64,000 bases of DNA from a bacterium (GCA_021777565.1 JAJYDJ010000002.1:199414-263413), one strand, 5' to 3'; positions 8,083 to 16,261 are shown, counted from the first letter of the stretch. Translations and numbers: made by a program. The notes: generated by a model from the sequence alone, not told the origin.

Positions 8083-9261
8083 ATGGCAACATACGTAAGA
8101 ACAAAACCACACGTAAATATCGGAACCATTGGTCACGTCGACCATGGTAAGACAACAACAACCGCTGCTATTTCTGCAGTTCTTGCCAAAAAAGGCATGG
8201 CAGAAAAAGTTGGTATTGATAAGATTGACGGAGCCCCAGAAGAAAAGGCTCGTGGTATTACCATTAACATTGCTCATATCGAATACGAAACTGCAAAGCG
8301 CCACTATGCACATATTGATGCTCCAGGACACGCAGATTACATCAAGAACATGATTACTGGTGCTGCTCAGATGGACGGAGCAATCCTCGTTGTTTCAGCT
8401 CCAGATGGTCCAATGCCTCAGACTCGTGAACACATTCTTCTTGCTAAGCAAGTTGGCGTTCCAGCAATTGTTGTTTACCTCAACAAGTGCGACATGGTTC
8501 AAGATGAAGAACTTCTTGACCTCGTTGAAATGGAAGTTCGTGAACTTTTGACCAAATACGGGTTTGATGGTGACAATTGCCCAGTGATACGTGGTTCCTC
8601 TCTCAAAGCTTTAGAAGGCGATGCACACTATGAAGAACAAATCATGAAACTCATGGATGCATGTGATGAATACATCCCAGATCCAGTACGCGCAACTGAT
8701 AAGCCTCTTCTTATGCCTATTGAAGACGTATTCTCTATCAAGGGCCGTGGTACTGTTGTAACTGGAAGAATTGAGCGCGGAATTGTAAAAGTTGGTGACG
8801 AAGTAGAAATCGTCGGTGTTAAACCAACACAGAAGACTGTTGTTACTGGTGTTGAAATGTTTAAGAAATCACTTGATCAAGGTGAAGCAGGCGACAACGT
8901 AGGTATCTTGATTCGAGGTATTGAAAAGAATCAAGTTGAACGTGGTCAAGTTGTTGCAAAACCAGGTTCAATTACACCTCACACCAAATTTGAAGCTGAA
9001 ATCGTTGTTCTTTCAAAAGAAGAAGGCGGACGACATACACCATTCTTTAATGGATATCGTCCACAGTTCTACATCAGAACAACTGACGTGACTGGTGTCG
9101 TAACTCTTCCAGAAGGTACTGAAATGGTTATGCCAGGTGATAACACACACATCACTGCAGAATTGATTGTACCAATTGCTTTGGAAGAAGGAATGAGATT
9201 TGCTATCCGCGAAGGTGGCAAGACCGTCGGAGCAGGAGCAATCACCAAAGTTATTAAATAA
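8083..9261 (+). CDS. tuf: Elongation factor Tu
   Basis: A 392-residue EF-Tu starting MATYVRTKPHVNIGTIGHVDHGKT (G1 at residues 17-24). G3 reads DAPGHAD at 79-85, with Ala where most EF-Tu have Cys; the catalytic-site His83 is present. G4 is NKCD. Domains II and III follow with standard segments such as GRGTVVTGRIERG and the PQFYIRTTDVTG region. It delivers aminoacyl-tRNA to the ribosome. The longer in-frame start at 7981 lies upstream of the promoter and is rejected. Two hairpins follow the stop. It is separated from fusA by four unrelated genes. Confidence 0.99.
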   Translation: MATYVRTKPHVNIGTIGHVDHGKTTTTAAISAVLAKKGMAEKVGIDKIDGAPEEKARGITINIAHIEYETAKRHYAHIDAPGHADYIKNMITGAAQMDGAILVVSAPDGPMPQTREHILLAKQVGVPAIVVYLNKCDMVQDEELLDLVEMEVRELLTKYGFDGDNCPVIRGSSLKALEGDAHYEEQIMKLMDACDEYIPDPVRATDKPLLMPIEDVFSIKGRGTVVTGRIERGIVKVGDEVEIVGVKPTQKTVVTGVEMFKKSLDQGEAGDNVGILIRGIEKNQVERGQVVAKPGSITPHTKFEAEIVVLSKEEGGRHTPFFNGYRPQFYIRTTDVTGVVTLPEGTEMVMPGDNTHITAELIVPIALEEGMRFAIREGGKTVGAGAITKVIK

Positions 9262-9319
9262 ATAAAATCTTGAGTAATCAAGATTTTATTTGTATGACCG
9301 CCAAAAGGGCGGTTTTTTT
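9261..9319 (+). terminator. Double hairpin terminator after tuf
   Basis: A perfect 13-bp inverted repeat (9261-9273 with 9278-9290, loop GTAA) is followed by a classic intrinsic terminator: ACCGCC (9297-9302), loop AAAAG, GGCGGT (9308-9313) and a run of seven T. The second hairpin ends the tuf transcript. Confidence 0.9.
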
Positions 9320-9325
9320 GTACTT

Positions 9326-9832
9326 ATGGAAGTTACTATCGCGAATTTACAAGATATTGACAGGATATGGGAGATCATCTCTGCGAATGCTCAGTGGTTA
9401 CTAAATTACAAAGGCCTCTCCCATTGGAGTTCCTATTATACAAAAGACCTGATAGTAGAGGTTTGCAAGACAAAAACAGTATTTGTTCTGAAAAATGAGC
9501 ATGGAGTAGTTGGACTTATCGCAATTTCAGATCATATGCCTGACTACTATACTGAACCTAGTAAAGAAGCGCTTACAAAGCTTATTCCTCCGGTCTTATT
9601 CCTTTCAATGCTTGCTGTGGATCCTGCATATCATAGGCATGGATTTGCAAATATACTTCTGGACTTTATAGAGAAGTATGCAAAAGACAATAAATACAAG
9701 ACAGTATGCTTAGATTGTAGAGCTGAGGATACGTCGCTCGTCGCATGGTATCTGAGAAAGCAATTTGGGATACACAATACTTTTGTGGAAGGTGAAGACG
9801 AGACATATCTCATGATGCAAAAAATGATATAA
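9326..9832 (+). CDS. GNAT-family N-acetyltransferase
   Basis: A 168-residue protein with a GNAT fold. The strand and acetyl-CoA pyrophosphate loop region reads FLSMLAVDPAYHRHGFANILLDFIEKYA (about residues 91-118), a variant of the V-x-P-x-x-[RQ]-x-x-G-x-[GA] motif, followed by VCLDCRAED and an alpha/beta C-terminus. The acceptor substrate is unknown. ATG 9326 is chosen because the upstream in-frame ATG at 9290 would translate through the tuf terminator hairpin. It forms a run with the PIG-L and glycosylase genes. Confidence 0.85.
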   Translation: MEVTIANLQDIDRIWEIISANAQWLLNYKGLSHWSSYYTKDLIVEVCKTKTVFVLKNEHGVVGLIAISDHMPDYYTEPSKEALTKLIPPVLFLSMLAVDPAYHRHGFANILLDFIEKYAKDNKYKTVCLDCRAEDTSLVAWYLRKQFGIHNTFVEGEDETYLMMQKMI

Positions 9833-9849
9833 GAGGATATACTGTCACT

Positions 9850-10581
9850 ATGCAAGACGCGTTTGAAAAAGTATTTAACAACAAAAAAAGAGTCCTTATT
9901 GTGACAGCTCACCCTGATGATGCAGAAATTTTCGCCGGGGGAACGATGGCCAGACTTATCGCCTCAGGTATTCAAGTACGCTCTGTGAAGGTGAGTTCTG
10001 GGGAGTGTGGATCACGACAAGAACAGATTACACAGGAAGAGTTGAAAAAAACTCGTGTCCAGGAAGACAAAGCTTCGATGAAACTCTTGGGCCTGAAAGA
10101 TGAAGACACTGTCTATTTAGACTGTGGAGACGGCAAAATCGAAGACAATCTCGATATCATTGGTAAAATTGCTTTCCAAATTCGGGAGTTTAAACCTGAT
10201 CTTATCATTACCCATAACCCTGAAGATGTCATAATTCGTTTTGCAAAAGATGTGAATTGGATTAATCACAGGGACCATCGCAATACCGGGATCGTCACGA
10301 CCTATGCGGCATATCCGTATAGTCGAGATAATCTTTTTTATCCAGAACAGCTCAAAGAAGTATCGCCACATATTTGCAGTGAATTCCTTTTCGTAGACTA
10401 TTACGATCATCCGGATGTGGTAGGTATTGAAGTGACTGATTTTGTTGAAAAAAGAATCCAGGCTCATGCCTCCCATGCATCACAATACACCGTAGAACAT
10501 GCCAAAGATTCTGCAGACTTCTTCACCCTTCAACCTGACGGAAAACGATTTGAAACATTCCGCTACGTGATTGCTGACTAA
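9850..10581 (+). CDS. PIG-L (LmbE-like) family deacetylase
   Basis: A 243-residue zinc-dependent deacetylase. The family motif AHPDDAE occurs near residue 20 and a second metal motif HRDH near residue 140. Family members remove acetyl groups from GlcNAc-containing small molecules or glycolipids (bacillithiol or mycothiol precursors, GPI intermediates). No thiol-biosynthesis partner genes are present nearby, so the substrate stays open. Its stop overlaps the ATG of the glycosylase gene by one base, indicating translational coupling. Confidence 0.9.
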   Translation: MQDAFEKVFNNKKRVLIVTAHPDDAEIFAGGTMARLIASGIQVRSVKVSSGECGSRQEQITQEELKKTRVQEDKASMKLLGLKDEDTVYLDCGDGKIEDNLDIIGKIAFQIREFKPDLIITHNPEDVIIRFAKDVNWINHRDHRNTGIVTTYAAYPYSRDNLFYPEQLKEVSPHICSEFLFVDYYDHPDVVGIEVTDFVEKRIQAHASHASQYTVEHAKDSADFFTLQPDGKRFETFRYVIAD

Positions 10582-11141
10582 TGTTTACTGATCCCATTTT
10601 AATTCAACTTACACAGAAGTATCCTGCACCCACCTTTCAAGATAAATCAGAACGTTTATTTCTTGAGCTCGTGGAGTCTATTATTTCGCAACAGTTATCG
10701 GTGAAAGCATCAAATACGATTTTTGCCCGATTTGAGGCTCTTTTTGACACGCTTACCCCTCAAACACTTCTTGGGATGAATGATGAAAAGATTCGCGCCT
10801 GTGGCGTGTCTTATCAAAAGATAAAATATCTTAAGTCAGTAGCTGATGCATTTATAAACGGTATGATACAAATCGATAAATTAAAGTATATGTCTGATGA
10901 GGAAGTAATCAGTCTTTTGACACAAATTCATGGGGTAGGCAGATGGACGGCTGAAATGATTTTGATTTTTACTCTTGCAAGACCTGATATCTTTTCACTC
11001 GGGGATCAAGGGCTAAAAAATGCTATTGAGAAACTGTATGGCGTGACTGACCTCAAAGAAATACTTGCCTTATCTGAGAAGTGGGCGCCATATCGGTCAA
11101 CTGCCTGTTGGTATCTGTGGAAAAGTCTGGATAATACCTAA
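10581..11141 (+). CDS. DNA-3-methyladenine glycosylase (AlkA/MAG-like HhH-GPD)
   Basis: A 186-residue HhH-GPD DNA glycosylase lacking the N-terminal AlkA domain, like yeast MAG1 or AfAlkA types. The helix-hairpin-helix is IHGVGRWTAEM (about residues 114-124) and the catalytic aspartate follows in FSLGDQGL (about 135-142). It should excise alkylated purines during base-excision repair. It is coupled to the preceding deacetylase by overlapping stop and start codons. The next gene converges with it at 1-nt spacing. Confidence 0.92.
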   Translation: MFTDPILIQLTQKYPAPTFQDKSERLFLELVESIISQQLSVKASNTIFARFEALFDTLTPQTLLGMNDEKIRACGVSYQKIKYLKSVADAFINGMIQIDKLKYMSDEEVISLLTQIHGVGRWTAEMILIFTLARPDIFSLGDQGLKNAIEKLYGVTDLKEILALSEKWAPYRSTACWYLWKSLDNT

Positions 11142-11142
11142 C

Positions 11143-11646
11143 TTACTGATCTCTTCGAGTATCCCGGCCAGGAGTTGATAGCTCAAGGCCAATCCGTAAT
11201 AGTCTTTCGACGTCATCTGCTGGAGGATCATCTCTCTCCCATGGCTGAGGTACTTTAAACCCCGCAAATTGCGCAAGAGTATGGTGGACTGTCTCTGTAG
11301 CTTGTGCAAGTGGTATACCTCTTGTTGAGATTTCAGCACCAATGAGGACGATACATGTTGAAAGTTGTGCACGATGTCTTTCTGACTGTGCGTATAAATG
11401 GTGAAGAGGGTCTCTAAAATGTGCGAAAGGAAGTGTTGCGGCCATTATTGCAGATTGAATCTCTGGATGTTCTCTCAATAGCTGTTCTTGTCTCTGTTGA
11501 AAGAGTGTATAAAATGTTCTCTGCCAATGTGTACTAAACTCGTGAGGTGGTTCAATTAATGCCGCAAAGAGATTGGCACGGGGAGCCTGCATCATACTCA
11601 GAAGCGATGCATCTTGAAGTGAGACTTCTTGCTCAACTTGCGACAT
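11143..11646 (-). CDS. Hypothetical protein
   Basis: A 167-residue, mostly helical, Gln/Arg/His-rich protein with no membrane segment, signal peptide or recognised motif. Composition (many Gln, Ala, Leu, Arg) suggests an alpha-helical bundle. I do not recognise the family. Expression is supported by a TATAGT box 7 nt upstream of its ATG. It is a single-gene unit converging on the glycosylase gene. Confidence 0.6.
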   Translation of the reverse strand: MSQVEQEVSLQDASLLSMMQAPRANLFAALIEPPHEFSTHWQRTFYTLFQQRQEQLLREHPEIQSAIMAATLPFAHFRDPLHHLYAQSERHRAQLSTCIVLIGAEISTRGIPLAQATETVHHTLAQFAGFKVPQPWERDDPPADDVERLLRIGLELSTPGRDTRRDQ

Positions 11647-11653
11647 GGCTCAC

Positions 11654-11659
11654 ACTATA
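11654..11659 (-). promoter_or_regulatory. -10 box of near-leaderless promoter for the gene at 11646
   Basis: On the minus strand TATAGT ends 7 nt before ATG 11646; predicted +1 one base upstream of the start codon. Confidence 0.5.
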
Positions 11660-11722
11660 CGCTTTTTGGGAATAAAGTCAAATAGAGGCTAATAACGCAT
11701 AGACAAATGTAGGGGGATGGTG

Positions 11723-11728
11723 TATACT
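11723..11728 (+). promoter_or_regulatory. -10 box of the rpsJ promoter
   Basis: TATACT predicts +1 near 11735 and a 19-nt leader before ATG 11754. Confidence 0.5.
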
Positions 11729-11753
11729 ACACGTACCGTTCTTTAAAAGACCT

Positions 11754-12062
11754 ATGCCTAAAGGAAGAATTAGAGTTAGATTAAAAGCATATGACGCACG
11801 CGTCATTGATTCGTGTTGCCAACAAATTCTTGATACCGCCATCCGCACGGGCGCTAAGGTAGTAGGTCCTATTCCACTCCCAACTGATCGTTCCCTCTAT
11901 GTTGTCAACAAAGGTCCATTTATTGATAAAGACGCACGAGACCACTTTGAAATGCGCGTACATAAGCGCCTTATTGATATCATGAGTCCAACAGATAAGA
12001 CTATGGATAGTCTTTCTCATTTGGAGCTTCCAGCAGGTGTGGATATTGAAATCCGCATGTAA
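11754..12062 (+). CDS. rpsJ: Small ribosomal subunit protein uS10
   Basis: A 102-residue uS10 of normal length. It has RVRLKAYD near the N-terminus, GPIPLPT in the middle and HKRLIDIMSPTDKTMDSL near the C-terminus. In the ribosome it contacts uS3, uS9 and uS14 in the 30S head; free uS10 (NusE) also takes part in antitermination. It is separated from rplC by a 158-nt spacer with a promoter and a terminator-like hairpin, so it may be transcribed alone rather than leading the S10 operon. Confidence 0.98.
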   Translation: MPKGRIRVRLKAYDARVIDSCCQQILDTAIRTGAKVVGPIPLPTDRSLYVVNKGPFIDKDARDHFEMRVHKRLIDIMSPTDKTMDSLSHLELPAGVDIEIRM

Positions 12063-12106
12063 TAATTAGCCACGTTCTCCCCTTGCGATATTCCCTCCCT
12101 TTTGGT

Positions 12107-12112
12107 ACAATC
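12107..12112 (+). promoter_or_regulatory. Extended -10 promoter of the rplC leader
   Basis: TGGTACAAT with predicted +1 near 12119 gives a leader of about 100 nt before rplC. That is long for this genome, where most units have no leader. Confidence 0.5.
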
Positions 12113-12187
12113 TCAGTACACAAACCATGATGGTACAAACATTTGGTGTGATAACTAAAGGCTAGCTTCGGATTCTCGCTTGTGTGT

Positions 12188-12209
12188 AGCGGCTCCGGGC
12201 CGCTTTTTT
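12188..12209 (+). terminator. Intrinsic terminator or attenuator in the rplC leader
   Basis: AGCGGC (12188-12193), loop TCCGG, GCCGCT (12199-12204), then six T. It ends 11 nt before ATG 12221. It may simply terminate the rpsJ transcript, but the promoter at 12107 lies upstream of it, so transcripts entering rplC from that promoter must read through. Confidence 0.75.
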
Positions 12210-12220
12210 AATATATAACT

Positions 12221-13159
12221 ATGAACGCAATATTAGCTAAAAAAATAAAACAATCTCAAGTGTTCTTGACTGATGGGACACGGATGCCTGCTACGATCCT
12301 TGATGCTACCCCAAATACCGTCTATGCTGTCAAAACCGCAGATCGCGATGGATATGTCGCCATTCAACTCGGTTTTGGTATGAAGAAAAATGCAACCAAA
12401 GCTGAAATCGGACACGCAAAAGGAGCCAATAAAGAAAAGGCTCCTTCTTTTTTGCGAGAAATTCGTTTGGAGACAGCTGATGGGATGGAAATTGGTGGCA
12501 CAGTTAAAGCTGCTGAGGTTTTTGAGGTTGGAGATATCGTCGATGTTCAGGGTTTTTCAAAAGGAAAAGGATTTGCCGGCGTCGTGAAGCGTTTTCACTT
12601 CCGCGGTGGTCCACGAACTCATGGTCAGTCTGATCGTGAAAGAGCGCCTGGATCTATTGGAGCAGGTACTACTCCAGGTCGTGTGTATAAAAATAAGCGC
12701 ATGGCAGGCAAAAAGGGAAATGATTTTGTTACTATCAAAAATTTGATTGTCTTGGCTGTAAGTGAGAATGAAATGGTTGTTTCAGGCCTTATCCCTGGGA
12801 AATTGACTGGTATGGTCACCGTACTCTCAACTGGGAAGAAAATGAAGAAGTTGGCAGACGTCATTGACCCACTGATTGAGCTTCCAAAAGAAGAAGTTGT
12901 AGAGACACCAGTAGAAGAGATGGTTGAAGAGGCTCCAGTAGTCGCAGAAACACCATCTGAGGAAGTACAAGCCGAAACTGAAAAAGAAAATGCAGAGACA
13001 GAAGGGTTTGTCGCAGCAGAAATGAGTGAAGAGCCAATTGAAAATGTAGAGGACTTGAAAAAAGAAGAACCAGCAGCAGAGGAAGAAGCACCTGTTGCAG
13101 AAGAAGTAAAGCCTGCCGACGTTGAAAACTCTGGCGAGGCGAAGGAGGAGGAAAAATAA
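12221..13159 (+). CDS. rplC: Large ribosomal subunit protein uL3 with long acidic C-terminal tail
   Basis: 312 residues, against about 210 in typical bacteria. The uL3 core (about 1-225) has the FSKGKGFAGVVKR and GGPRTHGQSDRERAPGSIG segments, the latter in the loop that reaches towards the peptidyl-transferase centre. From about 222 on the protein becomes a Glu/Val/Ala/Pro-rich acidic, low-complexity tail with very few basic residues. The core is ribosomal; the tail's role is unknown. rplD follows after 3 nt and begins with a basic extension. Confidence 0.97.
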   Translation: MNAILAKKIKQSQVFLTDGTRMPATILDATPNTVYAVKTADRDGYVAIQLGFGMKKNATKAEIGHAKGANKEKAPSFLREIRLETADGMEIGGTVKAAEVFEVGDIVDVQGFSKGKGFAGVVKRFHFRGGPRTHGQSDRERAPGSIGAGTTPGRVYKNKRMAGKKGNDFVTIKNLIVLAVSENEMVVSGLIPGKLTGMVTVLSTGKKMKKLADVIDPLIELPKEEVVETPVEEMVEEAPVVAETPSEEVQAETEKENAETEGFVAAEMSEEPIENVEDLKKEEPAAEEEAPVAEEVKPADVENSGEAKEEEK

Positions 13160-13162
13160 ACC

Positions 13163-13960
13163 ATGCCTAAAGTCGCAAAAACAGCTGAAAAAGCACCAAA
13201 AACAGTAAAAGCTACTAAAAGTACTGCTGTTAAAAAAGCAGTAGCAGAAGAAGTTGTAAAGGAGGCTGTGGTAACAGAGTCAGTAAAACCTATGAAAGAA
13301 AAGAAAACAATAACGTTAAATAAAGGGTTGAAAGCACCAGTTTTTGATATCAAGGGTAGTGAAGTTGAAACAACGGAGCTTCCAAAGGAATTATTTGCTG
13401 GCAAGGAAAACCCAACATTGGTCGCACAAGCAGTTCGCGTATATCTTGCCAACCAGCGCCAAGGGAACGCATCGACCAAGACTCGAGGAGAGGTAACAGG
13501 GTCAACAAAGAAGATTTATCAGCAAAAGCATACTGGACGTGCTCGTCACGGTGGTAAGCGTGCTCCAATCTTTGTTCATGGAGGTATCGCTCATGGTCCA
13601 AAACCACGAGATTACTCTTTGAAGCTTCCTGAAAAGATGAAGAAGGCAGCACTTGTTGCCGCACTTACAGGGCGCGTTGCAGACGGTAGTTATGCTTTGG
13701 TTAAAGACCTCTTTAGTATGGAGACCAAGACAAAAGTAGCAGATGCATTTTTGACCAAGCTTGGCATGACAGAAAAGCGCAGTCTATTGGTTGTTACCGG
13801 CTCAGATAACAAAGACGTTGTACGCTCACTTCGAAATCTGACAGGTGTGCAAGTGACCAGTGCAAGTCGTCTTACAACTTATGAAGTATTGGCCAAAAAA
13901 TATGTACTCTTTATGAGTGAGGCATTACCAGTGCTTCAAGAAAGGGTAAAGGCAAAATAA
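13163..13960 (+). CDS. rplD: Large ribosomal subunit protein uL4 with basic N-terminal extension
   Basis: 265 residues; typical uL4 is about 205. Residues 1-50 are a Lys/Ala/Val/Thr-rich extension. The core then shows RQGNASTKTRGEV, the exit-tunnel loop region KIYQQKHTGRARHGGKRAPIFVHGG, and C-terminal strands (SLLVVTGSDNKDVVRSLRNL). uL4 lines the nascent-peptide tunnel and in some bacteria represses its own operon by attenuation. It lies between rplC and rplW as in the ancestral S10 operon. Confidence 0.98.
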   Translation: MPKVAKTAEKAPKTVKATKSTAVKKAVAEEVVKEAVVTESVKPMKEKKTITLNKGLKAPVFDIKGSEVETTELPKELFAGKENPTLVAQAVRVYLANQRQGNASTKTRGEVTGSTKKIYQQKHTGRARHGGKRAPIFVHGGIAHGPKPRDYSLKLPEKMKKAALVAALTGRVADGSYALVKDLFSMETKTKVADAFLTKLGMTEKRSLLVVTGSDNKDVVRSLRNLTGVQVTSASRLTTYEVLAKKYVLFMSEALPVLQERVKAK

Positions 13961-13961
13961 T

Positions 13962-14249
13962 ATGAACGTACTTATCAAACCAGTCATCACAGAAAAATCA
14001 TTGATGGAAGCAGCAAAAAACCGCTTTACCTTTGAGGTAGCATTGAGTGCAACCAAGCCTGAGATTAAAAGGGTTGTTGAGGACCAGTTTGGCGTACACG
14101 TTTTGGGTGTTGCAACTATTATTACTCACGGGAAGACTATTCGTACCGGCAAAAACCGCCGAGAGTCATTCCAAAAGGAAGTAAAAAAAGCTATTGTGAC
14201 CCTCAAAGCAGGCGAAACCATCAGCTACTTTGAGCAGAAGGGTGAGTAA
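13962..14249 (+). CDS. rplW: Large ribosomal subunit protein uL23
   Basis: A 95-residue protein with the uL23 N-terminus (LIKPVITEKSLMEAAKNRFTFEV), the extended loop (HGKTIRTGKNRRE) and a C-terminal strand. It sits at the tunnel exit, where signal recognition particle and trigger factor dock. It starts one base after the rplD stop codon. Confidence 0.97.
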   Translation: MNVLIKPVITEKSLMEAAKNRFTFEVALSATKPEIKRVVEDQFGVHVLGVATIITHGKTIRTGKNRRESFQKEVKKAIVTLKAGETISYFEQKGE

Positions 14250-14252
14250 TGG

Positions 14253-14258
14253 TATAAT
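14253..14258 (+). promoter_or_regulatory. Internal leaderless promoter in front of rplB
   Basis: TGGTATAAT lies in the 14-nt gap between rplW and rplB. The hexamer ends 5 nt before ATG 14264, giving a predicted +1 on or next to the start codon and a second entry point inside the S10 cluster. Confidence 0.65.
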
Positions 14259-14263
14259 TGCAT

Positions 14264-15001
14264 ATGAAAAAACTCTTAGTAATTCGAAAAAAACACGGCG
14301 GGCGAGATACACAAGGAAGAGTAGCAGTTCGTCACCGAGGTGGAGAGCACAAGCGTTTTATCCGCTTGGTTGATTTTCGCCGAAATAAATCTTTAACAGG
14401 AACAATAGAAAGTATCGAGTACGATCCAAATCGTCACTGCAAAATTGCATTGGTGCTCTATCCGGATGGTGAACGTCGATACATATTATGCCCAGTTGGT
14501 CTGGAGATAGGCATGAAAGTTGTCTCAGGTCCAACCGCTGATATCAAGGTCGGGAACGCACTCCCACTGGAGCGCATTCCTATGGGTACAACAGTTCATA
14601 ATATTGAACTTACAGCAGGTCGTGGTGGACAAATCGCCCGAGGTGCAGGAGTTGGAGCAACTGTTGGGTCAATTGAAGGGAATTTTATTCAGATCAAGTT
14701 GCCATCTGGAGAAGTTCGTAAAGTTGTTAAGAATTGTATGGCAACCATCGGCCAAGTCGGCAATGTCGGCTGGAAAGATGAAGTTATTGGTAAAGCAGGT
14801 CGTAAGCGTCATATGGGGATTCGACCAACAGTTCGTGGAGTTGCACAAAATCCACGATCACATCCACACGGAGGTGGAGAAGGTCGAAGTGGTATCGGTA
14901 TGCCTACACCAAAAACCTTTGCAGGACGCAATGCTGTTGGAAAGACACGACGACCAAAGAAGTATTCAAATAAGTTTATTGTGCAAAGGAGAAAGAAATA
15001 A
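14264..15001 (+). CDS. rplB: Large ribosomal subunit protein uL2
   Basis: 245 residues, about 30 shorter than E. coli uL2 because the N-terminal segment is trimmed (starts MKKLLVIRKKHGGRDTQGRV). It has GGEHKRFIRLVDF, the SAGRGG-like TAGRGGQIARGAGVGA and the conserved C-terminal HPHGGGEGRSGIGMP with the histidine needed for peptidyl-transferase function. The upstream in-frame ATG 14258 overlaps the -10 box, so ATG 14264 is preferred. Confidence 0.97.
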   Translation: MKKLLVIRKKHGGRDTQGRVAVRHRGGEHKRFIRLVDFRRNKSLTGTIESIEYDPNRHCKIALVLYPDGERRYILCPVGLEIGMKVVSGPTADIKVGNALPLERIPMGTTVHNIELTAGRGGQIARGAGVGATVGSIEGNFIQIKLPSGEVRKVVKNCMATIGQVGNVGWKDEVIGKAGRKRHMGIRPTVRGVAQNPRSHPHGGGEGRSGIGMPTPKTFAGRNAVGKTRRPKKYSNKFIVQRRKK

Positions 15002-15003
15002 AT

Positions 15004-15288
15004 ATGAGTAGATCACTGAAAAAAGGACCATACATTGACGAGCGCGTGATGAAAAAAGTCATGACTCAGAAAGCAAGTGGCGATCACGGCCAGATAAAAA
15101 CTTGGTCTCGTGCATGCCAAATTGCTCCTGAATTCGTTGGACACACCTTTGGTGTATATAACGGCCATGTTTTTGTGAACGTATTCGTGACTGAATCTAT
15201 GGTAGGACATCGTTTGGGTGAATTTTCACCAACACGTACCTTTAGATCACATGGACGTGTCGTCTCACGTGAGATCTCAAAGACATAA
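15004..15288 (+). CDS. rpsS: Small ribosomal subunit protein uS19
   Basis: 94 residues starting MSRSLKKGPYIDERVMKKV, with the conserved VYNGHVFVNVFVTESMVGHRLGEFSPTR segment split over two strands. It binds the 30S head next to uS13. It follows rplB by 2 nt. Confidence 0.98.
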   Translation: MSRSLKKGPYIDERVMKKVMTQKASGDHGQIKTWSRACQIAPEFVGHTFGVYNGHVFVNVFVTESMVGHRLGEFSPTRTFRSHGRVVSREISKT

Positions 15289-15293
15289 CATAT

Positions 15294-15617
15294 ATGAAAG
15301 CAATAGTACGAAACTTACAAGTAAGCCCACGCAAAGTCAGATTGGTTGCTGACAGTATCCGTGGTATGAATGCAGAAAAGGCACTGCGCCAGCTGACTCT
15401 CATTGAGAAGCATGCTAGTGAGCCGCTCACAAAAGTTATTAAGAGTGCTGTGGCTAACTCAGGCAAAGACGCCCGAAGTCTCATGATCGAGACATTGGTT
15501 GTGAATGAAGGCATTTCTTTGAAACGTTTTCATCAAGCAACACGAGGTCGAATTGAGCCATTTCAAAAGCGTCGTAGTCACGTCAGTGTGATATTAAAGG
15601 AGGTAACCAATGGGTAA
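15294..15617 (+). CDS. rplV: Large ribosomal subunit protein uL22
   Basis: 107 residues with VSPRKVRLVADSIRG at the N-terminus and the tunnel hairpin FHQATRGRIEPFQKRRSHVSVIL near the C-terminus. The hairpin lines the peptide exit tunnel near uL4. Its 3' end overlaps rpsC by 8 nt, and the rpsC Shine-Dalgarno lies inside this gene. Confidence 0.97.
   Translation: MKAIVRNLQVSPRKVRLVADSIRGMNAEKALRQLTLIEKHASEPLTKVIKSAVANSGKDARSLMIETLVVNEGISLKRFHQATRGRIEPFQKRRSHVSVILKEVTNG
15596..15604 (+). promoter_or_regulatory. Consensus Shine-Dalgarno of rpsC
   Basis: AAAGGAGGT inside the end of rplV, 5 nt before ATG 15610. It shows that operon-internal genes use canonical initiation, in contrast to the leaderless first genes. 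Confidence 0.85.
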
Positions 15618-16260
15618 GAAAGTAAATCCAACAGTATTGCGTTTAGGTACAATCTTTAATTGGCAAAGTCGATGGTTTGCTGGGAAAGATTACAAGACTA
15701 TCCTCAAGCAGGATTTTGCCCTTCGTGATTCACTCATGAAGAAGCTTGCTCATGCTGGGATTGCACGAGTCGAAATTGAGCGTTCTATTAACAGTATTCG
15801 CATCATTTTGCATGTTGCTAAGCCAGGTATGGTGATCGGACGAGGCGGAAGTGGATTGGAAGATCTGAAAAAATTTATTACTGATATTCTTTCTGAAAAA
15901 GGGAAAATCGCAACAAAGAGTCTTCCTCGTGTAGATACTCGTGTTGAGGCTGTGAAAGAGCCAAATCTTGATGCCTATCTGGTAGCCAAGAATATCTCTG
16001 ATCAGTTGGTAAAGCGCTTACCATTTAAGAGAGTCTTAAACCAGAATGCAGAACGTGTTATGGGTAGTGGAGCAAAGGGTGTTAAAATTTTAATCACCGG
16101 TCGTGTCGCAGGGTCAGATATCGCACGCCGAGAGAAGATTTCACTAGGTACTGTACCACTCTCAACGATTCGCGAAGAGATTTTATATGCAACCTGTCCT
16201 GCACTTACTCAAAAAGGATACATTGGGGTAAAAGTGTGGATTAACTTAGGAGAGAAATAA
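15610..16260 (+). CDS. rpsC: Small ribosomal subunit protein uS3
   Basis: 216 residues. MGKKVNPTVLRLG at the N-terminus, the KH domain with KPGMVIGRGGSGLEDLKK, and the C-terminal domain with MGSGAKGVKILITGRVAGSDIARREKIS. uS3 lines the mRNA entry channel. It is translationally coupled to rplV by an 8-nt overlap and followed by rplP after 1 nt. Confidence 0.98.
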   Translation: MGKKVNPTVLRLGTIFNWQSRWFAGKDYKTILKQDFALRDSLMKKLAHAGIARVEIERSINSIRIILHVAKPGMVIGRGGSGLEDLKKFITDILSEKGKIATKSLPRVDTRVEAVKEPNLDAYLVAKNISDQLVKRLPFKRVLNQNAERVMGSGAKGVKILITGRVAGSDIARREKISLGTVPLSTIREEILYATCPALTQKGYIGVKVWINLGEK

Positions 16261-16261
16261 T

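Noticed and set aside
12625..13479. Long 284-codon open frame on the minus strand
   Set aside because: It lies entirely opposite rplC and rplD; its Ser/Phe/Val-rich composition is the reverse reading of Glu/Lys-rich tails.
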